Source: a virus. From it: DNA of 47,427 bases. The position numbers and the translations under genes are program-made. The stretch lies in IMG/VR virus record IMGVR_UViG_3300042154_002710, positions 1 to 47,427 of that record, one strand, 5' to 3'. Shown here piece by piece: positions 24,001 through 33,537 of the stretch (within the stretch, counting starts at the first letter, position 1; the number at the start of each line of letters is the position of its first letter). Below the pieces are notes generated by a model. The model saw nothing but the letters and a program-made list of their open reading frames with translations. It had not been told where the DNA came from and ran no database searches.

Positions 24001-27000
24001 TGTTCGCGCTCTCCCCGGCAAATTGGAACAGGTAGTCCGCCGAGTTTCCGTAGACTGGGTTCTTCGCAAGCACCAACGCGCCCACCTGAACGACCTGCTC
24101 CGCGGATTTGACGGGGCGCTGGCCCGCCTTGTCGTAGAAATACGAGTGGCGGATCGGGTTCATCCCAATCTCGACCCAGCCTTCAGTAAGAGCCTTCTCG
24201 GCGAGACGCTGTGCCTCCTCGGCCGACATCGCAACGTAGGTCCCGTCCATCCGGGCGAAGCTGGCCTTAGCCCTGCCAGTGGCTACCCCGAGCGCGGCAG
24301 GCTCGTTGACGTTGAACGTGACATTGGTGAGGACCGAAGTTGGCGTGTAGCCGTAAATATCTCCGGTTTTACCGGGGAGATGCAGGGACACCACCCAGAC
24401 ATTCTCGTCCTCATATGCCGGGATATCCAGCCGGGCTGCAAGAGGCTTCCCGTCCGGGATGTCCTCGGGCTTCTTTGCCAAGGCGCTCTTAAGTACGCCC
24501 TTCCGGGCTGGTCGGTTGCCGAGGCCGCGCAGGACTTCCTCCGGTGTCGCCGGCGTGAGGGCTCTGCCGAAGGAGCGAAGCGGCATGTTGAGGTCCACGA
24601 CGAGGTTGTATTCCTCGCGGGAGATCTTGCCTTCCTTGAAGTCCTGCGCCGCCTGCTGGACGATAGGGTTGCGGGGAGTCCGCCCCTTGGGCGCACCGCT
24701 GTCGCCCCCTTGGAAGAGGACGTTCGGCCCTCCCGGGCTCAGCGTTTGAGCATCTCCGGCGGCAGCAGGTCCAGTCCCTTCCGCGAGGGGTCCTCTTCCC
24801 GTCGGGCGCGGATTTGCCTCACGAGTTTCTCCACCCGCTCGTCCTCGCTCATCCGCGGCCGGAGCGCCTTGTGGGCGTCCTGCGCCGCTTTCTGATAGCG
24901 CCTTGCGTCGTCGATCTGCGAGGTAAGCCGGGACACCTCGGGCGTCCTTCCTGATTCGGTATTCAAGTTCATGTTTTCGTCGGGTGATGGTTTGCCGTCT
25001 TACCGCTTTGAGCTGCTCAGGAGTCTTGGCGGTTTCGACCTGTTTCTCAAATTCTTTCTTGGTGGCTTTGTCCGCCAGGTAGAGCCGCTCCGCTTGCAGG
25101 AACGAGACGATCCGACGCCCGGTTTCGTAGTCGCGGGGGGAGCGTCCTTCGGGGAAGAACACGTCGAACACCTCGTCGAACGAGGACTTGAACGCGCCGA
25201 CCTCCGCAGTCCAGCCGCTCTCGTCCCAGATCTGCTTCTCGCCGAACCACACGATGGCTTGAAGGTCGTCCGGGTTCATCTCCAACTTCGCCGCGGCCCG
25301 GCGGAACACCTCCTGCGCGAAGGCGAAGTCCTCGTTGGATACAGCCTCCTCGGCTTTGGGCTGGATGCGCCAGGGCTGTCCCTGCTTCGCGTAGAGGATG
25401 CGCCGGAGAAGCCGGGCGGCCCACACGTCGATAGTGGCTTGGACCGAGTCCCCGTTGAGGTTCATCGCGAACTGCGGCGTCTTGGGCGTCACCTTGCCCA
25501 CCAACCACATCTCCGACATGGCCTTGAGCGCCGGCAGGGAGTTGCTGCCGAACAATTTCCCGTTGGTCTGGACCGGGAGGATGTCGTAATGGGCGATCCA
25601 CAAGGACCTCAAGGTATCCCGGAGCTGCCCCTTCGGGACCACGGCCTGGTCCTTCTTGCTGAGAATGCCCCGGGCGGCCATGACGTCACCCAGCTTTTTG
25701 CTGCGGTCCAGGAGGACCATCTCCTGGTAGAGCCGGATGTGCCGGGTAAACTCGCCGCGCTTGTAGCGGCGCATGAGGTCCACGGCGTAGACGAAGTTGT
25801 TCTCGACGGGGGTCTTGGCACTGGTGGTGCCGAGGAGGTGGGAGAACATGCGGGCGTCCTCAGGGCCGAAGGCGGCGAGGAGCTTCTGCCGCATCCGGGA
25901 ATACCACCCTTTGCCAGCGGCGACATCGGGGTTCTGGAGCATCCGCCGCGTCTCCTCGACCAACCGGCCGACGGCGTGGTCCGCGGCTCCGGAGTCAATG
26001 GCGGCGGAGAGCCTCTCGCGGCTGGGACCGGTGACCGTGTAGTGGAGCTTCGTGGTGTCCGGTTTGGTCGAGTCCTCCGGGGAGCCTTGGAACGTGGTGA
26101 CCATGGGCGCGGTCAGCAGGTCGTAGCTGACCGTCCGGACCCGTGGCTTGCCCTGCGGGTTGAGGATCGGGTTCCCGTCCTCGTCCACGCGCATCTCCAG
26201 CGGGATCGCCTCCTGGTCCCCATCGTTGTCGGTCGGCGAGTAGGAGTCGTCGTCCTCGAACTGACCCTCGTCGATCGCGCCATCCTGATACAGGATGCTC
26301 GGGCTCGACGTGTCGAACCGCCGGGAAAGCGGGATCACGTTGCCGTCGGCATCGCGGGTGACGGGGTCCGCGGACTTGATCTGGTTGGGGTCGAATGCGA
26401 CTGCCCAATCTGCCGCAAGATCCCCGAACATCGCGCTGTCCGCAACGGTGCTCTCCATGATGATCCCATCGTAGCCCTGCCGCTTGATCTCCTCGACAAA
26501 GGCGGCGGCGTCCCCGGAAAAGTCGTCGAAACCGTCGATAGATTTACGGTCCCCGTTAGCGGCCAACCAGATCTTGCTGAGTTGGTTTCGCGGGTCCCCT
26601 TCTTCAATCCACTTGGCCCGCTCTTGAATGCGGCGATACTCAGACTCTGGCAGCCCGGACAGATCCATCTGCCCCATCCGCCGCACCCAGCGGAGTGACC
26701 CTGCAACAGCTTCTTTGCCTGCTCCATCCCAAGTCAGGATCAGGGGGTTCTGAAGGTTCAGGTGCGCCGAATACACGCTTGATCCAAAAACCTTTCGCTC
26801 GGCCTGGTTCTTGTCAGCCGTGAACCAAGTCCCGATGGCGTCGATATTAGACCGAGCACCGGCACGTCTGGCCCCTGGATCGAACTCGGTGACGCCTGGA
26901 GCCCCGTTGTGATACATCCTCCAAGTGTAGCCTGCGGCCCGCGCCGCCTCGTCAACCATCGCCTGCGCCTTGGCTATGTCGCCCGCCTCGACGGCGGCCC

Positions 27001-30000
27001 GATACTCCGCATCGCGGGCGCTGGACTGCTCCAACGACCCGTCGCCGGGCGTCCCGCCGCGCATGAGGTTGACGGGTGTGAAGGGGATGCCTACCGCCCG
27101 CATGAGGGCGTCCATGGCGACCGCTTGCTCCGGAGTGCTATCGAACGCCTCTTCGATCGCGGCGGGCGAGTATGGCTTGGGCCGCGCAGACTTCGCTTTC
27201 GGCTCAGGCGTCGGTGTCGGTGCGGCGACCTGCTGAGGCTGGCGGACCATGGTTTCGCCATCGGGCTGAAGCTCAAACCCCTTGGCCGAGTACCATGCGA
27301 TGAGCTGCTTCTTTGACAGCCCGGCGTCCCCGAAAGGTTTGGCAATCAGCTTGACCGGAACGCCGGCCCGATCGGCACCTTCAAGGATGGTGTCTACTGC
27401 CCGGCTTGCTGCTCCGGTGCCACGCGAGCCTTCAGGGGTGGAGATGTTGCTCAGGATGATGTTGTCGCCGAATGCCCGGACATCGATCAAGACGCCTTCC
27501 GGCGTGAGGACCTCGCTGTTCGCGTCCTCAAAGGCAGGCTCACCCAGTTCCTCGCGGATTGCCTCCGCCGCCGCAGTCACCTTGGGATCTGTGGGGCGCA
27601 ACTTGATCACGTCGCGTTTGGTCGACGGCGGGGTAGGCTCCGGCGCGGGCGCGGTAGGGGGTGCCGGCGGCGGGGTAGGCTCGATCTCCTCCGGCAGAGC
27701 GAACTCCTCCGCCGTGTAGGGACGGTCGGCGAGGGCGATCCAGTCCCCGCTGTCGCGGGACTTGAACACGCGGATCTCCAGACCCGTGCGTTCGGGGCCG
27801 CCGCGCTCTTCCCACTCCAGCAGGTCGGCGGACGCCTTGGAGTAATACTCCCCGGCTTTGGTCGGCTTCCACTGCACCGTCACCGGCTTGAGTTTGCCGG
27901 TGCGTGGCTTGGTCAGGGCGCTCTCTTCGCCGTCTTCGGACATCTCCAACCCGGCAAGCTGCTTCGGGTCGTAGGAGGTCTTGCTCATCGGCATCTTCGC
28001 CACCGCGGTGCCGCCCATCGCGGCTCCCATGAGCTGGAGCTTCTTGGCGAGGACCGCCGAGCGGAACACGTCCGGCTTGATGTCCGAAGCCACGATCATC
28101 GCGAACCGATTCGGGTTGTTGTCGTCTTGGATCGTAGACGCCCGCCAGATCCGGCCCATCCCCTGAATGGTGGAGGTCCCACGGTAGGGGGCGAACATGA
28201 AGATCTCCGTCCGCGGGTTGCTCCCTGTGGTGTCGTCGAGGTTGATGCCGGTGCCGCCAGACTCCAGCGAGGCCAGCAGCACGTCCACTTTCTCGGCGAA
28301 CTCCTTCTGGGCCTTCTGGGAGGTCGTCCGGGTGGCTCCGTGAAGCTCGGTGAACGTGATGCCTTCCTTCTCCAGCTCCGCCTTGATGAGGTCCACGGGG
28401 CTTGGGATGCTGCCGAACTCGATCGGCTCGCTCACCTGCATCTCGCCGTCCCTGTCGCGAGTGTATCGCCGGTAGCGCATCACCATCGGCTTGATGCGGG
28501 AGAAGAACACGACGGCTTTGCGGCCGGCCGCGATCTCCTTCTTCGCCATCTCGACGGCCTTGCCGATCTTGGTCAGCTCGGCAGCGTAGAGGACGTAGGA
28601 CTCGGGGGCCATGATGCGGATGCCGGTCCCCAAATTCTCGGTTTCCTTCATCTGCGCGAGGACGTCGTTGAAATACTTCGCCCACGGATTCTTCCCCTCG
28701 TCGGTGCCGCTCAGGTCCTGGAACTGCACGTCGGTCCCCTCGTAGGAGATCTCGCGCTTGATGAAGCGACCTTCCGCACCTGCGTCGAGCATGGTCTGAT
28801 TGACCCAGTCGAAGAGCTTCTTGCGCTTCGCCCCCTGCGGCACGTCGTAGTATTGGACTTCCTTATTCCCGAACTTGCGGGTCTTGAGAACCATCCCGTT
28901 CTCCTGGGCGGCGGCGAGATACTCACCGGGAGTGTCGTAGCCCAGAATCTTGTGCAGGTAGGCAAGCTGGTGCGGCTTGTCGGCCGGCGTCGCGGAGTAG
29001 TAGGCGACGGCAGTAGCCCGAGGGAGCATCTGCTTGAACTTGGCTTCCCATTCGCGCTCCGCGGTGTTCTTCGGGTCGGGGTTGGATCCGAAGGTGTTGG
29101 CGAGGTTCTGCGCCTCGTCGAAGATGAGCACCGCGCCGTCGGGGATGTCCCCGGCCTTCACGCGGGAGTAGTTGGTGACGTAGATGCCGCCGTCCTGCTG
29201 CTCGACCTCGCCCAGCAGCTCCAGCTTGACGCCCATCGCCTCGCTGTCCTTGGACATCGAGCCGGCGAGCTTCGGCCCGGTCTTCTTGCTGACCTTCTCC
29301 CACGGTTTGCCGATGGCGGCGTTCTCGGAGATGATGAACACCCGCTTGCCTTGCTTGGCGTAGTGGTTGGCCACGGCGACGATCTGCCGGGTCTTGCCCA
29401 CGCCCGCGCCGTCGCCGTTGAGGAACACGCCGTCCTTCTCCATCGAGGCGATGGCGGCGTTCGCGCCGACCAACTGCATCGGGTAGAGATGCTTGACGAG
29501 TTCCTCCGCGACGAGGTTCTGGGTCTCCTGCGGAGCGACGATGTCGAGGATCTGGTCCTTGGCCTTGCGGCTCTTGAGCTTCTTGACCTTGGGCGGCGGG
29601 GCGGTGTCCTCATCGACCTCGACGATCTCCCCATCCTTCCGGACCATGGTGGTGACGCTGACCTTCTCACCGGCGGCGCGGGCATCCCGGCGCTGCTCGT
29701 AGGCTTTGATCCGCTCGCTTTCGAGTTCGCGCTCGTCCTGCATCTCCATCCACTCCGGACGGGACTTGAGGTAGGCGGCGATGTCGAGAGCGCGGCGGGA
29801 GGTGCCGCTGCCGATGATCCACTCGGCGTAGCCGGGGTCTTCGGTCAGGATGTCCTTCACCAGCATGTTCGAGTACTTGCCAAAGCCAACGGGCTGATCG
29901 GCGATCGGCGTGCGGTCGATCTCTTCGAGTTGGGTCGGGTCGATCAGGTCCTCGCCGACCGCTACGCTCTTCGCGGATCCCGCGCCCTGGAGCCCGCGAC

Positions 30001-33000
30001 CGAAGAAGGCGACCGGCAGCTTGGTGCCCGATGCGATCTGCTTGGCATACTCGGCCGCCTTGGCCCGTGCTTCGTCGAGGTCCTTCGACAGGATGGTGAG
30101 ATACTGGTAGTTCGCGGTCTGGGCTTTCCCGTTGGCGTCCCGGCCGGTCTGCTTGAACCACAGGGTGAAGTAGTTCCGACCCTGGCTGATGCCCAGCCGG
30201 ATGTCCGCCTCGTTCGCACGCTCCGACGGGAGAATCTCGATGCCGGTCACTGGATCGACATCGGGAGCCGGCGCGGCCGGAGCGGGGGCTTTCGGAGCCT
30301 TGGCCTTGGTTTTCGCCTTGGGCTTCTCAGCAGCCGTGGCCTCCGGGCGGCCGTAACGTGCCTCCATCGCTTCGAGGGCTTCCTTCTTGTTGAAGCCAAG
30401 CACCGACTCGAAGTAGCCGAACTGAGAACCGATCTTGCTCGCGTCGTGCCAGTATCCGTTTTCCCGGTCACGGAACATCTGGCGAACACCATCGCCGGTC
30501 TCCACGTCGTAGTTTCCGGTCTCGGCGAAGTCTTTGGCCTGCTTGTAGGTAAGGGGGGCCGTTGCGGCAGGCTCACCCGCCTGCGGGGTCACGGCAGCGG
30601 GAACAGGGGCGGCCGGCGCAGCCGTTTCGGCCGCAGGCGCAGCAGGTGGAGCAGCAGGCTCAGGAGATGGCGGGGTCTTTTCATTGGTAGGGATGTCGGC
30701 TTTCTTGCGACCTTCCGTGACCCAGGCTTTCCGGTCCTCATCAGTGAGAGGTTCGCCTCGTGCGATCTTGGCATCCAGTTCGTCCAGCACTGCCTTCTGG
30801 CGAGCAGCCTCCTTGCGCTGGTCCCCCTCGGTGATCGGCGCTTGAGTCTCAACTTCCGGCATTCCGACCAGACGCCGAATGGCGTTCTCGTCGTCCATCA
30901 TGTCCAGCTCGGCCCGACGCCTGTCGCCGGGAGTGGTCGCCTCATCAAGCTCCCGTCGCGCCTCATCGTGCCGCCGCTTCATCCGGTCAAAGCGTTCCCT
31001 GAGCGATACCTGATCGATCGGGTCCTTGGCATCGATGGCGGCTTCCGCGTCCTTGAAGAGCTGGCGTCGCTCTTTTGCGGGGAGCGGCTCGTACTTCGTC
31101 GCTGGGGCCGCGGTTGAAAGGGAGCCCGCGGCTGGTTCGCTCCCGATTGCCGGGGCCGCGTCCGCGGGACGGTCGAGAGGTGCAATCGCCGCGGCGGCCG
31201 CTGCCTCTGCCGCGGTTTTGCGGTTCCGCAGAAACTCTTCGCCCTCCGCGGCGATCTGCTCAGGAGTGCGCTCCGCTGGCGCGGCGGCCGCCAGGTCGGG
31301 GGCGCGGCTCTGGAGATCGGCCTGCCGCTCTTCGGGGGTGAACGTCGGGTTCGGCGGGACGAGGCTCCGGCGGATCATCTCGCGGTCTACCTCGGCATTG
31401 CTTCGCACCTGCGTCGCCGGAGCTGCTCCAGCAACTGCTCGGGCACCTGCTCGGGCACCTGCTCGCAACCGGTCCCCGAGCGGCGTGCTGACACGCTGGT
31501 CGGTGCCAAGGGTGCGGGGGACCACCCCGCGAGGAGCGGCGATCGGCTCCGCAGATGCCTCCGCGGCGGCCGGCGCGGCGAACTGCGCCTCCGAGGAAAG
31601 CTGACGTGAGATGCTCTCCGCCAGATCCTCGGCGTCCATCCGCTGACGTTCCGCGGCAAACCAATCGGCATCGGAAGTGCCGCCACCGGCGGGCATTCCC
31701 TCACCATCGTATGCGAGATCCCGGTAGGGGGACGCAAAAGCCTTCATGGCGACCGGCAGCCCGCCGCCGACGACGCCGCCCATCCAGGTCCCCTTCCAGG
31801 TCTCCTGGCCGATCTGGTCCCACGTCTTTTCAGGGTCCGCGCCGGACAGCTTGACGATGGTGCCCTCGATGAACTGGGTCACGCCCTCCTCCAGCGCCTC
31901 GTCCTTGAACCCGACCTTGCCGGCCGTGTAGGCCTGCTTGGCGAACTTGACCAACTCCGGTTTCGTCGCCCTCAGCGCGGCGCGAAGGCCTTCGTCGCCG
32001 TAGTTCTTGCGAGCGGCGGCGAGCACGTCGCGACCGGTCATCTGACCCGCCTGCGCGGAGAACCCCCGCAGTGCGGCCGCCTCGACGCCTTGGTTCAGCA
32101 GCTTGGCGAGCAGCATCATCTGGAACCCGTTGCCGAGTGCGGCACCTTGGAACTTGTCGACGGTGCGGTCGATCTCCTCGCCGGTCAGACTGCGGCCCGA
32201 CCGGACAGCCTCGCGTTGCGCCGTTTGAAGCGCCTGCTGCATGACCGAAGCGTAGCCCTGTGCCCCCGTGTATCCGTAGACGGAGGCACCGGCGGTGATG
32301 TTCCCGAGAACTTTGCGGGCGGTGCCGGCTTCCACTCCGCCGGCGATCAACCGGCCGCCCGCCGCGCCAGCGAACATGGGGACCATCTCAAGGACCGTGG
32401 TGCCCAGCTCCTTGCCGGTTCCGACGATCGCGCCTTCCTGTCCGCGGGCGGTAGCGATTTCCCGCACGAACTGGCTCTTCTCGGAGCTGGCCAGCATGTC
32501 GCGGCCGATGCGCTCCACGTCGTCCTTGGCACCGGTGGCCTCGGCAAGCCCCATGGCCATGCCGCGGACGGTCTGCATGGTGCCGCGGCCCGCCTCGGCG
32601 ACCGTGTCGCGCACAACGTCCCACGATCCTTCGATCCAGTTCCGGTCAAGGCCCGGCCAGCCGAAGAACACCAGCTCGGGGTCGGTGACGCCTTTTGCGG
32701 CCTGCTCGGCGGCATAGGTGCGGTAGCCCTCGTCGTAGGCTTTGACCTTGGCATCGAGGGCTTTGGCGGCCTCCTTGCGGGCGACCTTGAAGTTCTCGAC
32801 CTCTTGCTTCCGGGTCGCGTCGTCCGCCGGAGCGGCCATGATCGCTGCGATGCCTTCCTGCGCATTGGGGAGTGCCACGAACTTCGGGTTGACCCGCAAC
32901 GACCCGTCGGACAGCACGCGGGCCTTGTCGTCGGTCGTCGGATCCCAGGTGTTCTCGCGGATCGAGTCCTTGAGCAAGGTCATCATCTCCTTGCCGTCGG

Positions 33001-33508
33001 TGATGCCGTTGCCCTCGAAGTATTTGACGAAGGTGTCGAGGGTCTTGTTCTCGCCGTCCTTGTTCCGAGCTTCGATCAAGTCGTCGGCGACTTTTCGGTC
33101 CCAGTTCCGTCCGAACGCAACGTCCAAAGCGCCCCTCTCCGAGTCCTCAAATGGGCTGGTAAGTGCCTCACCAAAAGCACCCGCCACGTCGCCCAGCACG
33201 CCCTTGCTGCCGCGGATGGCGTCCCCGGCAACGCCCGACGCGCTGTCGGCAATGTCGCGCTGCATGGTGGGACTCAACCGCTCCGAGTCCTTGAGCATCC
33301 GGAACGCGACGCTGCGAATGCGGCCCCGGACCCTCGTCGGATCTTCCTGCTCTTGATCAAACTGCGCAAGGATCCCGGGGTCCGAGACTTCCTCCGCGTT
33401 TTCAAACTGCGCGAGAATCTCGGGATCTTCGACAGGCTCTAACGTCGGCGCGTCGTTTCCGAACTGCGAAAGGATCTCGGGGTCTTCAACGAGTTCAAGC
33501 TTTGCCAT
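17999..33508 (-). CDS. giant polyvalent virion protein, 5169 aa, with helicase, GNAT, ART and zincin motifs
   Basis: Three N-terminal repeats of [E/S]DP-x-IL-x-QF (residues 7-50) are typical of ejected phage proteins. Hydrophobic stretches follow near 370-390. An FGK-type motif is near 1209. A strawberry-notch/SNF2-like helicase has Walker A GDGAGVGKT (about 1365), FDEAQN (1461), YSATPAD (1505) and QGMGRIWRAS (1786). Then come a GNAT-like segment (about 2010-2075, GSRGTGAASRAV), an ART-like domain (about 2196-2406, YHNGAPGVTEFD...IGTWFTAD...SILYQ) and a helical domain (about 2440-2820). Two zincin sites follow, HETQH (about 3365) and HEFAH (about 3549). Helical repeats span about 4225-4600. 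The C-terminus has membrane-like segments (about 4816-4850 and 4976-4991), as in LPD38-type proteins. Such proteins are packaged and injected to protect and establish the genome. The family name is from pattern recognition; individual activities are inferred. Confidence 0.8.
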   Translation of the reverse strand: MAKLELVEDPEILSQFGNDAPTLEPVEDPEILAQFENAEEVSDPGILAQFDQEQEDPTRVRGRIRSVAFRMLKDSERLSPTMQRDIADSASGVAGDAIRGSKGVLGDVAGAFGEALTSPFEDSERGALDVAFGRNWDRKVADDLIEARNKDGENKTLDTFVKYFEGNGITDGKEMMTLLKDSIRENTWDPTTDDKARVLSDGSLRVNPKFVALPNAQEGIAAIMAAPADDATRKQEVENFKVARKEAAKALDAKVKAYDEGYRTYAAEQAAKGVTDPELVFFGWPGLDRNWIEGSWDVVRDTVAEAGRGTMQTVRGMAMGLAEATGAKDDVERIGRDMLASSEKSQFVREIATARGQEGAIVGTGKELGTTVLEMVPMFAGAAGGRLIAGGVEAGTARKVLGNITAGASVYGYTGAQGYASVMQQALQTAQREAVRSGRSLTGEEIDRTVDKFQGAALGNGFQMMLLAKLLNQGVEAAALRGFSAQAGQMTGRDVLAAARKNYGDEGLRAALRATKPELVKFAKQAYTAGKVGFKDEALEEGVTQFIEGTIVKLSGADPEKTWDQIGQETWKGTWMGGVVGGGLPVAMKAFASPYRDLAYDGEGMPAGGGTSDADWFAAERQRMDAEDLAESISRQLSSEAQFAAPAAAEASAEPIAAPRGVVPRTLGTDQRVSTPLGDRLRAGARAGARAVAGAAPATQVRSNAEVDREMIRRSLVPPNPTFTPEERQADLQSRAPDLAAAAPAERTPEQIAAEGEEFLRNRKTAAEAAAAAAIAPLDRPADAAPAIGSEPAAGSLSTAAPATKYEPLPAKERRQLFKDAEAAIDAKDPIDQVSLRERFDRMKRRHDEARRELDEATTPGDRRRAELDMMDDENAIRRLVGMPEVETQAPITEGDQRKEAARQKAVLDELDAKIARGEPLTDEDRKAWVTEGRKKADIPTNEKTPPSPEPAAPPAAPAAETAAPAAPVPAAVTPQAGEPAATAPLTYKQAKDFAETGNYDVETGDGVRQMFRDRENGYWHDASKIGSQFGYFESVLGFNKKEALEAMEARYGRPEATAAEKPKAKTKAKAPKAPAPAAPAPDVDPVTGIEILPSERANEADIRLGISQGRNYFTLWFKQTGRDANGKAQTANYQYLTILSKDLDEARAKAAEYAKQIASGTKLPVAFFGRGLQGAGSAKSVAVGEDLIDPTQLEEIDRTPIADQPVGFGKYSNMLVKDILTEDPGYAEWIIGSGTSRRALDIAAYLKSRPEWMEMQDERELESERIKAYEQRRDARAAGEKVSVTTMVRKDGEIVEVDEDTAPPPKVKKLKSRKAKDQILDIVAPQETQNLVAEELVKHLYPMQLVGANAAIASMEKDGVFLNGDGAGVGKTRQIVAVANHYAKQGKRVFIISENAAIGKPWEKVSKKTGPKLAGSMSKDSEAMGVKLELLGEVEQQDGGIYVTNYSRVKAGDIPDGAVLIFDEAQNLANTFGSNPDPKNTAEREWEAKFKQMLPRATAVAYYSATPADKPHQLAYLHKILGYDTPGEYLAAAQENGMVLKTRKFGNKEVQYYDVPQGAKRKKLFDWVNQTMLDAGAEGRFIKREISYEGTDVQFQDLSGTDEGKNPWAKYFNDVLAQMKETENLGTGIRIMAPESYVLYAAELTKIGKAVEMAKKEIAAGRKAVVFFSRIKPMVMRYRRYTRDRDGEMQVSEPIEFGSIPSPVDLIKAELEKEGITFTELHGATRTTSQKAQKEFAEKVDVLLASLESGGTGINLDDTTGSNPRTEIFMFAPYRGTSTIQGMGRIWRASTIQDDNNPNRFAMIVASDIKPDVFRSAVLAKKLQLMGAAMGGTAVAKMPMSKTSYDPKQLAGLEMSEDGEESALTKPRTGKLKPVTVQWKPTKAGEYYSKASADLLEWEERGGPERTGLEIRVFKSRDSGDWIALADRPYTAEEFALPEEIEPTPPPAPPTAPAPEPTPPSTKRDVIKLRPTDPKVTAAAEAIREELGEPAFEDANSEVLTPEGVLIDVRAFGDNIILSNISTPEGSRGTGAASRAVDTILEGADRAGVPVKLIAKPFGDAGLSKKQLIAWYSAKGFELQPDGETMVRQPQQVAAPTPTPEPKAKSARPKPYSPAAIEEAFDSTPEQAVAMDALMRAVGIPFTPVNLMRGGTPGDGSLEQSSARDAEYRAAVEAGDIAKAQAMVDEAARAAGYTWRMYHNGAPGVTEFDPGARRAGARSNIDAIGTWFTADKNQAERKVFGSSVYSAHLNLQNPLILTWDGAGKEAVAGSLRWVRRMGQMDLSGLPESEYRRIQERAKWIEEGDPRNQLSKIWLAANGDRKSIDGFDDFSGDAAAFVEEIKRQGYDGIIMESTVADSAMFGDLAADWAVAFDPNQIKSADPVTRDADGNVIPLSRRFDTSSPSILYQDGAIDEGQFEDDDSYSPTDNDGDQEAIPLEMRVDEDGNPILNPQGKPRVRTVSYDLLTAPMVTTFQGSPEDSTKPDTTKLHYTVTGPSRERLSAAIDSGAADHAVGRLVEETRRMLQNPDVAAGKGWYSRMRQKLLAAFGPEDARMFSHLLGTTSAKTPVENNFVYAVDLMRRYKRGEFTRHIRLYQEMVLLDRSKKLGDVMAARGILSKKDQAVVPKGQLRDTLRSLWIAHYDILPVQTNGKLFGSNSLPALKAMSEMWLVGKVTPKTPQFAMNLNGDSVQATIDVWAARLLRRILYAKQGQPWRIQPKAEEAVSNEDFAFAQEVFRRAAAKLEMNPDDLQAIVWFGEKQIWDESGWTAEVGAFKSSFDEVFDVFFPEGRSPRDYETGRRIVSFLQAERLYLADKATKKEFEKQVETAKTPEQLKAVRRQTITRRKHELEYRIRKDARGVPAYLADRRRKALSESGAGRPQGAPAADERGRAGGETREANPRPTGRGPLAEGTGPAAAGDAQTLSPGGPNVLFQGGDSGAPKGRTPRNPIVQQAAQDFKEGKISREEYNLVVDLNMPLRSFGRALTPATPEEVLRGLGNRPARKGVLKSALAKKPEDIPDGKPLAARLDIPAYEDENVWVVSLHLPGKTGDIYGYTPTSVLTNVTFNVNEPAALGVATGRAKASFARMDGTYVAMSAEEAQRLAEKALTEGWVEIGMNPIRHSYFYDKAGQRPVKSAEQVVQVGALVLAKNPVYGNSADYLFQFAGESANTPQFMRDSLDTAKAMAAAGKSSAEIRAVTGWFPGKYDGKMRWEIPDNEATLRLDAFRAARLKGESAQDIARNHFARKQEAEMDAAMEKSFELDGPALLEFSRNFEARKRAENVGLNTFFLNEQNRDRGRVPLAYLLDHPALFEAYPDLKWMPVSFSANDIGSDATVLGAYNPNFEGIALNPLVAYDDSIGAISTLLHETQHAIQQREGFAKGSSASQFAGPNMSAMLGKSRYIDFLKPTLDLLDRIGPITDEKIERMTEAEKSTVTPAWDERNDRWMTADEVRAKIARLQEEMANTDFDGTESYRRTAGEIEARDVEARRTMTPEQRAAVEPYSSENISTEAANILFQRPQTAKGSFEYIKETGDILLRGLASPDFSTAVHEFAHVIRRTLIDRDIPAENRAGISDEDIRLAEDWAGATNGVWTVAAEEKFARAWERYLREGKAPVSVLQPLFDKMAAWLSEVYSTIAGSPIDVEISPEMRAVFNRLASRNVDQDAEVEMDMDEAAPPLSDQEFADRVADVEKSVSEGQPPNIPPVTPPTPPPGVEEDPFADHVSNMHRFIDEGRARRGLAPLMKRPRVANEDAWQAALSAERAHRAAGKPGTAGNELFAKLLLDPVRALAPWETALLMHEHALREGAHDAANYNLNSLPAGSPLRDEYRATKTREQEAYDALTTFLRAAGSASGSSLQALKMVIDTRDFTLARVTNEWHAAANAMSDTPVKWTEADQTAAEAWYNKYEALKTREAELIAENEGYAALLKQLTEDVERAQAKAAAAARVPAVKAKIMGKLTPAADAARARIAARKAAKEGPPGPDILRQSGPPPEMIEDLQDYAILLAEKMVNGVFDLAKASQIIVSEFGENLSEFAEWIHTDAKRIYNETVESVSGEGAPTPQNIIDAIDVNEELTKKDVWDLARAHVIQGARGSDVLDKVHEGFNEIFPDLTRERVADLFTDYGQTSTPSAEEVPKALRRVKTLERIGRQIDDIKAKREPKVTGRTGDPLDPNDPIDKKILALEEERRSEFRALQEWMRENNVPFEDSERKLKTALGSVKRRMLNDIAKIEQALTTGRARAKKQRVNFENDPEYLDLQKRLKAKRAEYDEVFKTEPDRLQMMKDSASKSLDRYLQMLVTGNTAVAAKPPGPTDPELEELRSLRNTFAKQVAEARRVRPTADEVAKKKRDAALASAEKTLAELERKITENDLAAKTKGAPRFKDDTEIKAVQAKIKAARETLKDMRKAAMPVKDPVQAKIDAVLKSLDRQIAEEAKMLADGVLKKAKGQPVSTPDIEVRRERLRQMRQNRRDLYEAQNPDEIEARALEAAKKDAQTAIERLGEAVVSGDVAVKKRDPAYTPDDELRALIKCRETLSDMVSEMRRALPVTPDQLAAREKRMLAAAEATLANLDAKLATGDLSVKPSKGAANVPASVAAVREKIKRASRQLDVRRREAAVGPYSEAALIQRRLGVLRKKLADRRRRIQTDDYSKKKVPLPPSSPEITQIEYELEKQDAIFYERRGQYMLRNAPKGRRAVQALKTVASGQKFLVLGGDWGILLRNALDATSLTAANDVLLGIKKLAGRADPAAKSQMRRMITKGVRAAFSPKFESETYRRQTTRANARWDDVLGTKIIAPYDKANRGSEDLPVSNLIEKVPWWVWPIVAGVNIGLIYSSPLIAGIVGMSMMKSAFIFGASLIQKPLLQAVDRFQRTYVNEARVLLMDTFIDNYVGGMDVEDGRAYAHFVNVATGRGGARKGRDGVLMTIERMMPGLNAGFLAPRYYLARILSLFAQPLWSGPMTPQTRKAIAYNYGKAKVMQGAILTLLIMAFGKANDDDPEDTGVVLNPYSRDFLKIRISPKVVVDVMGGFNQWMGFFLRRATGTVQNRETGLVEVMTPDEKGRDIRNFVGGKMNPLLRYSTETFFIGEYFGGKPVMPMTMLQEATSMVVIDDMIKVQENTDPKTAAALSVLLLSGGNVKAGDWETEVAKWKPLRDIAEIRRLERESRLNK

Positions 33509-33537
33509 GACGGGGGCGGTTCTACCTGACCCCGGTA

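Noticed and set aside
28127-31117. A 3-kb open frame on the plus strand
   Set aside because: It is antisense to the helicase part of the giant protein, where clear helicase motifs lie in the minus frame. No motif or start context supports it.
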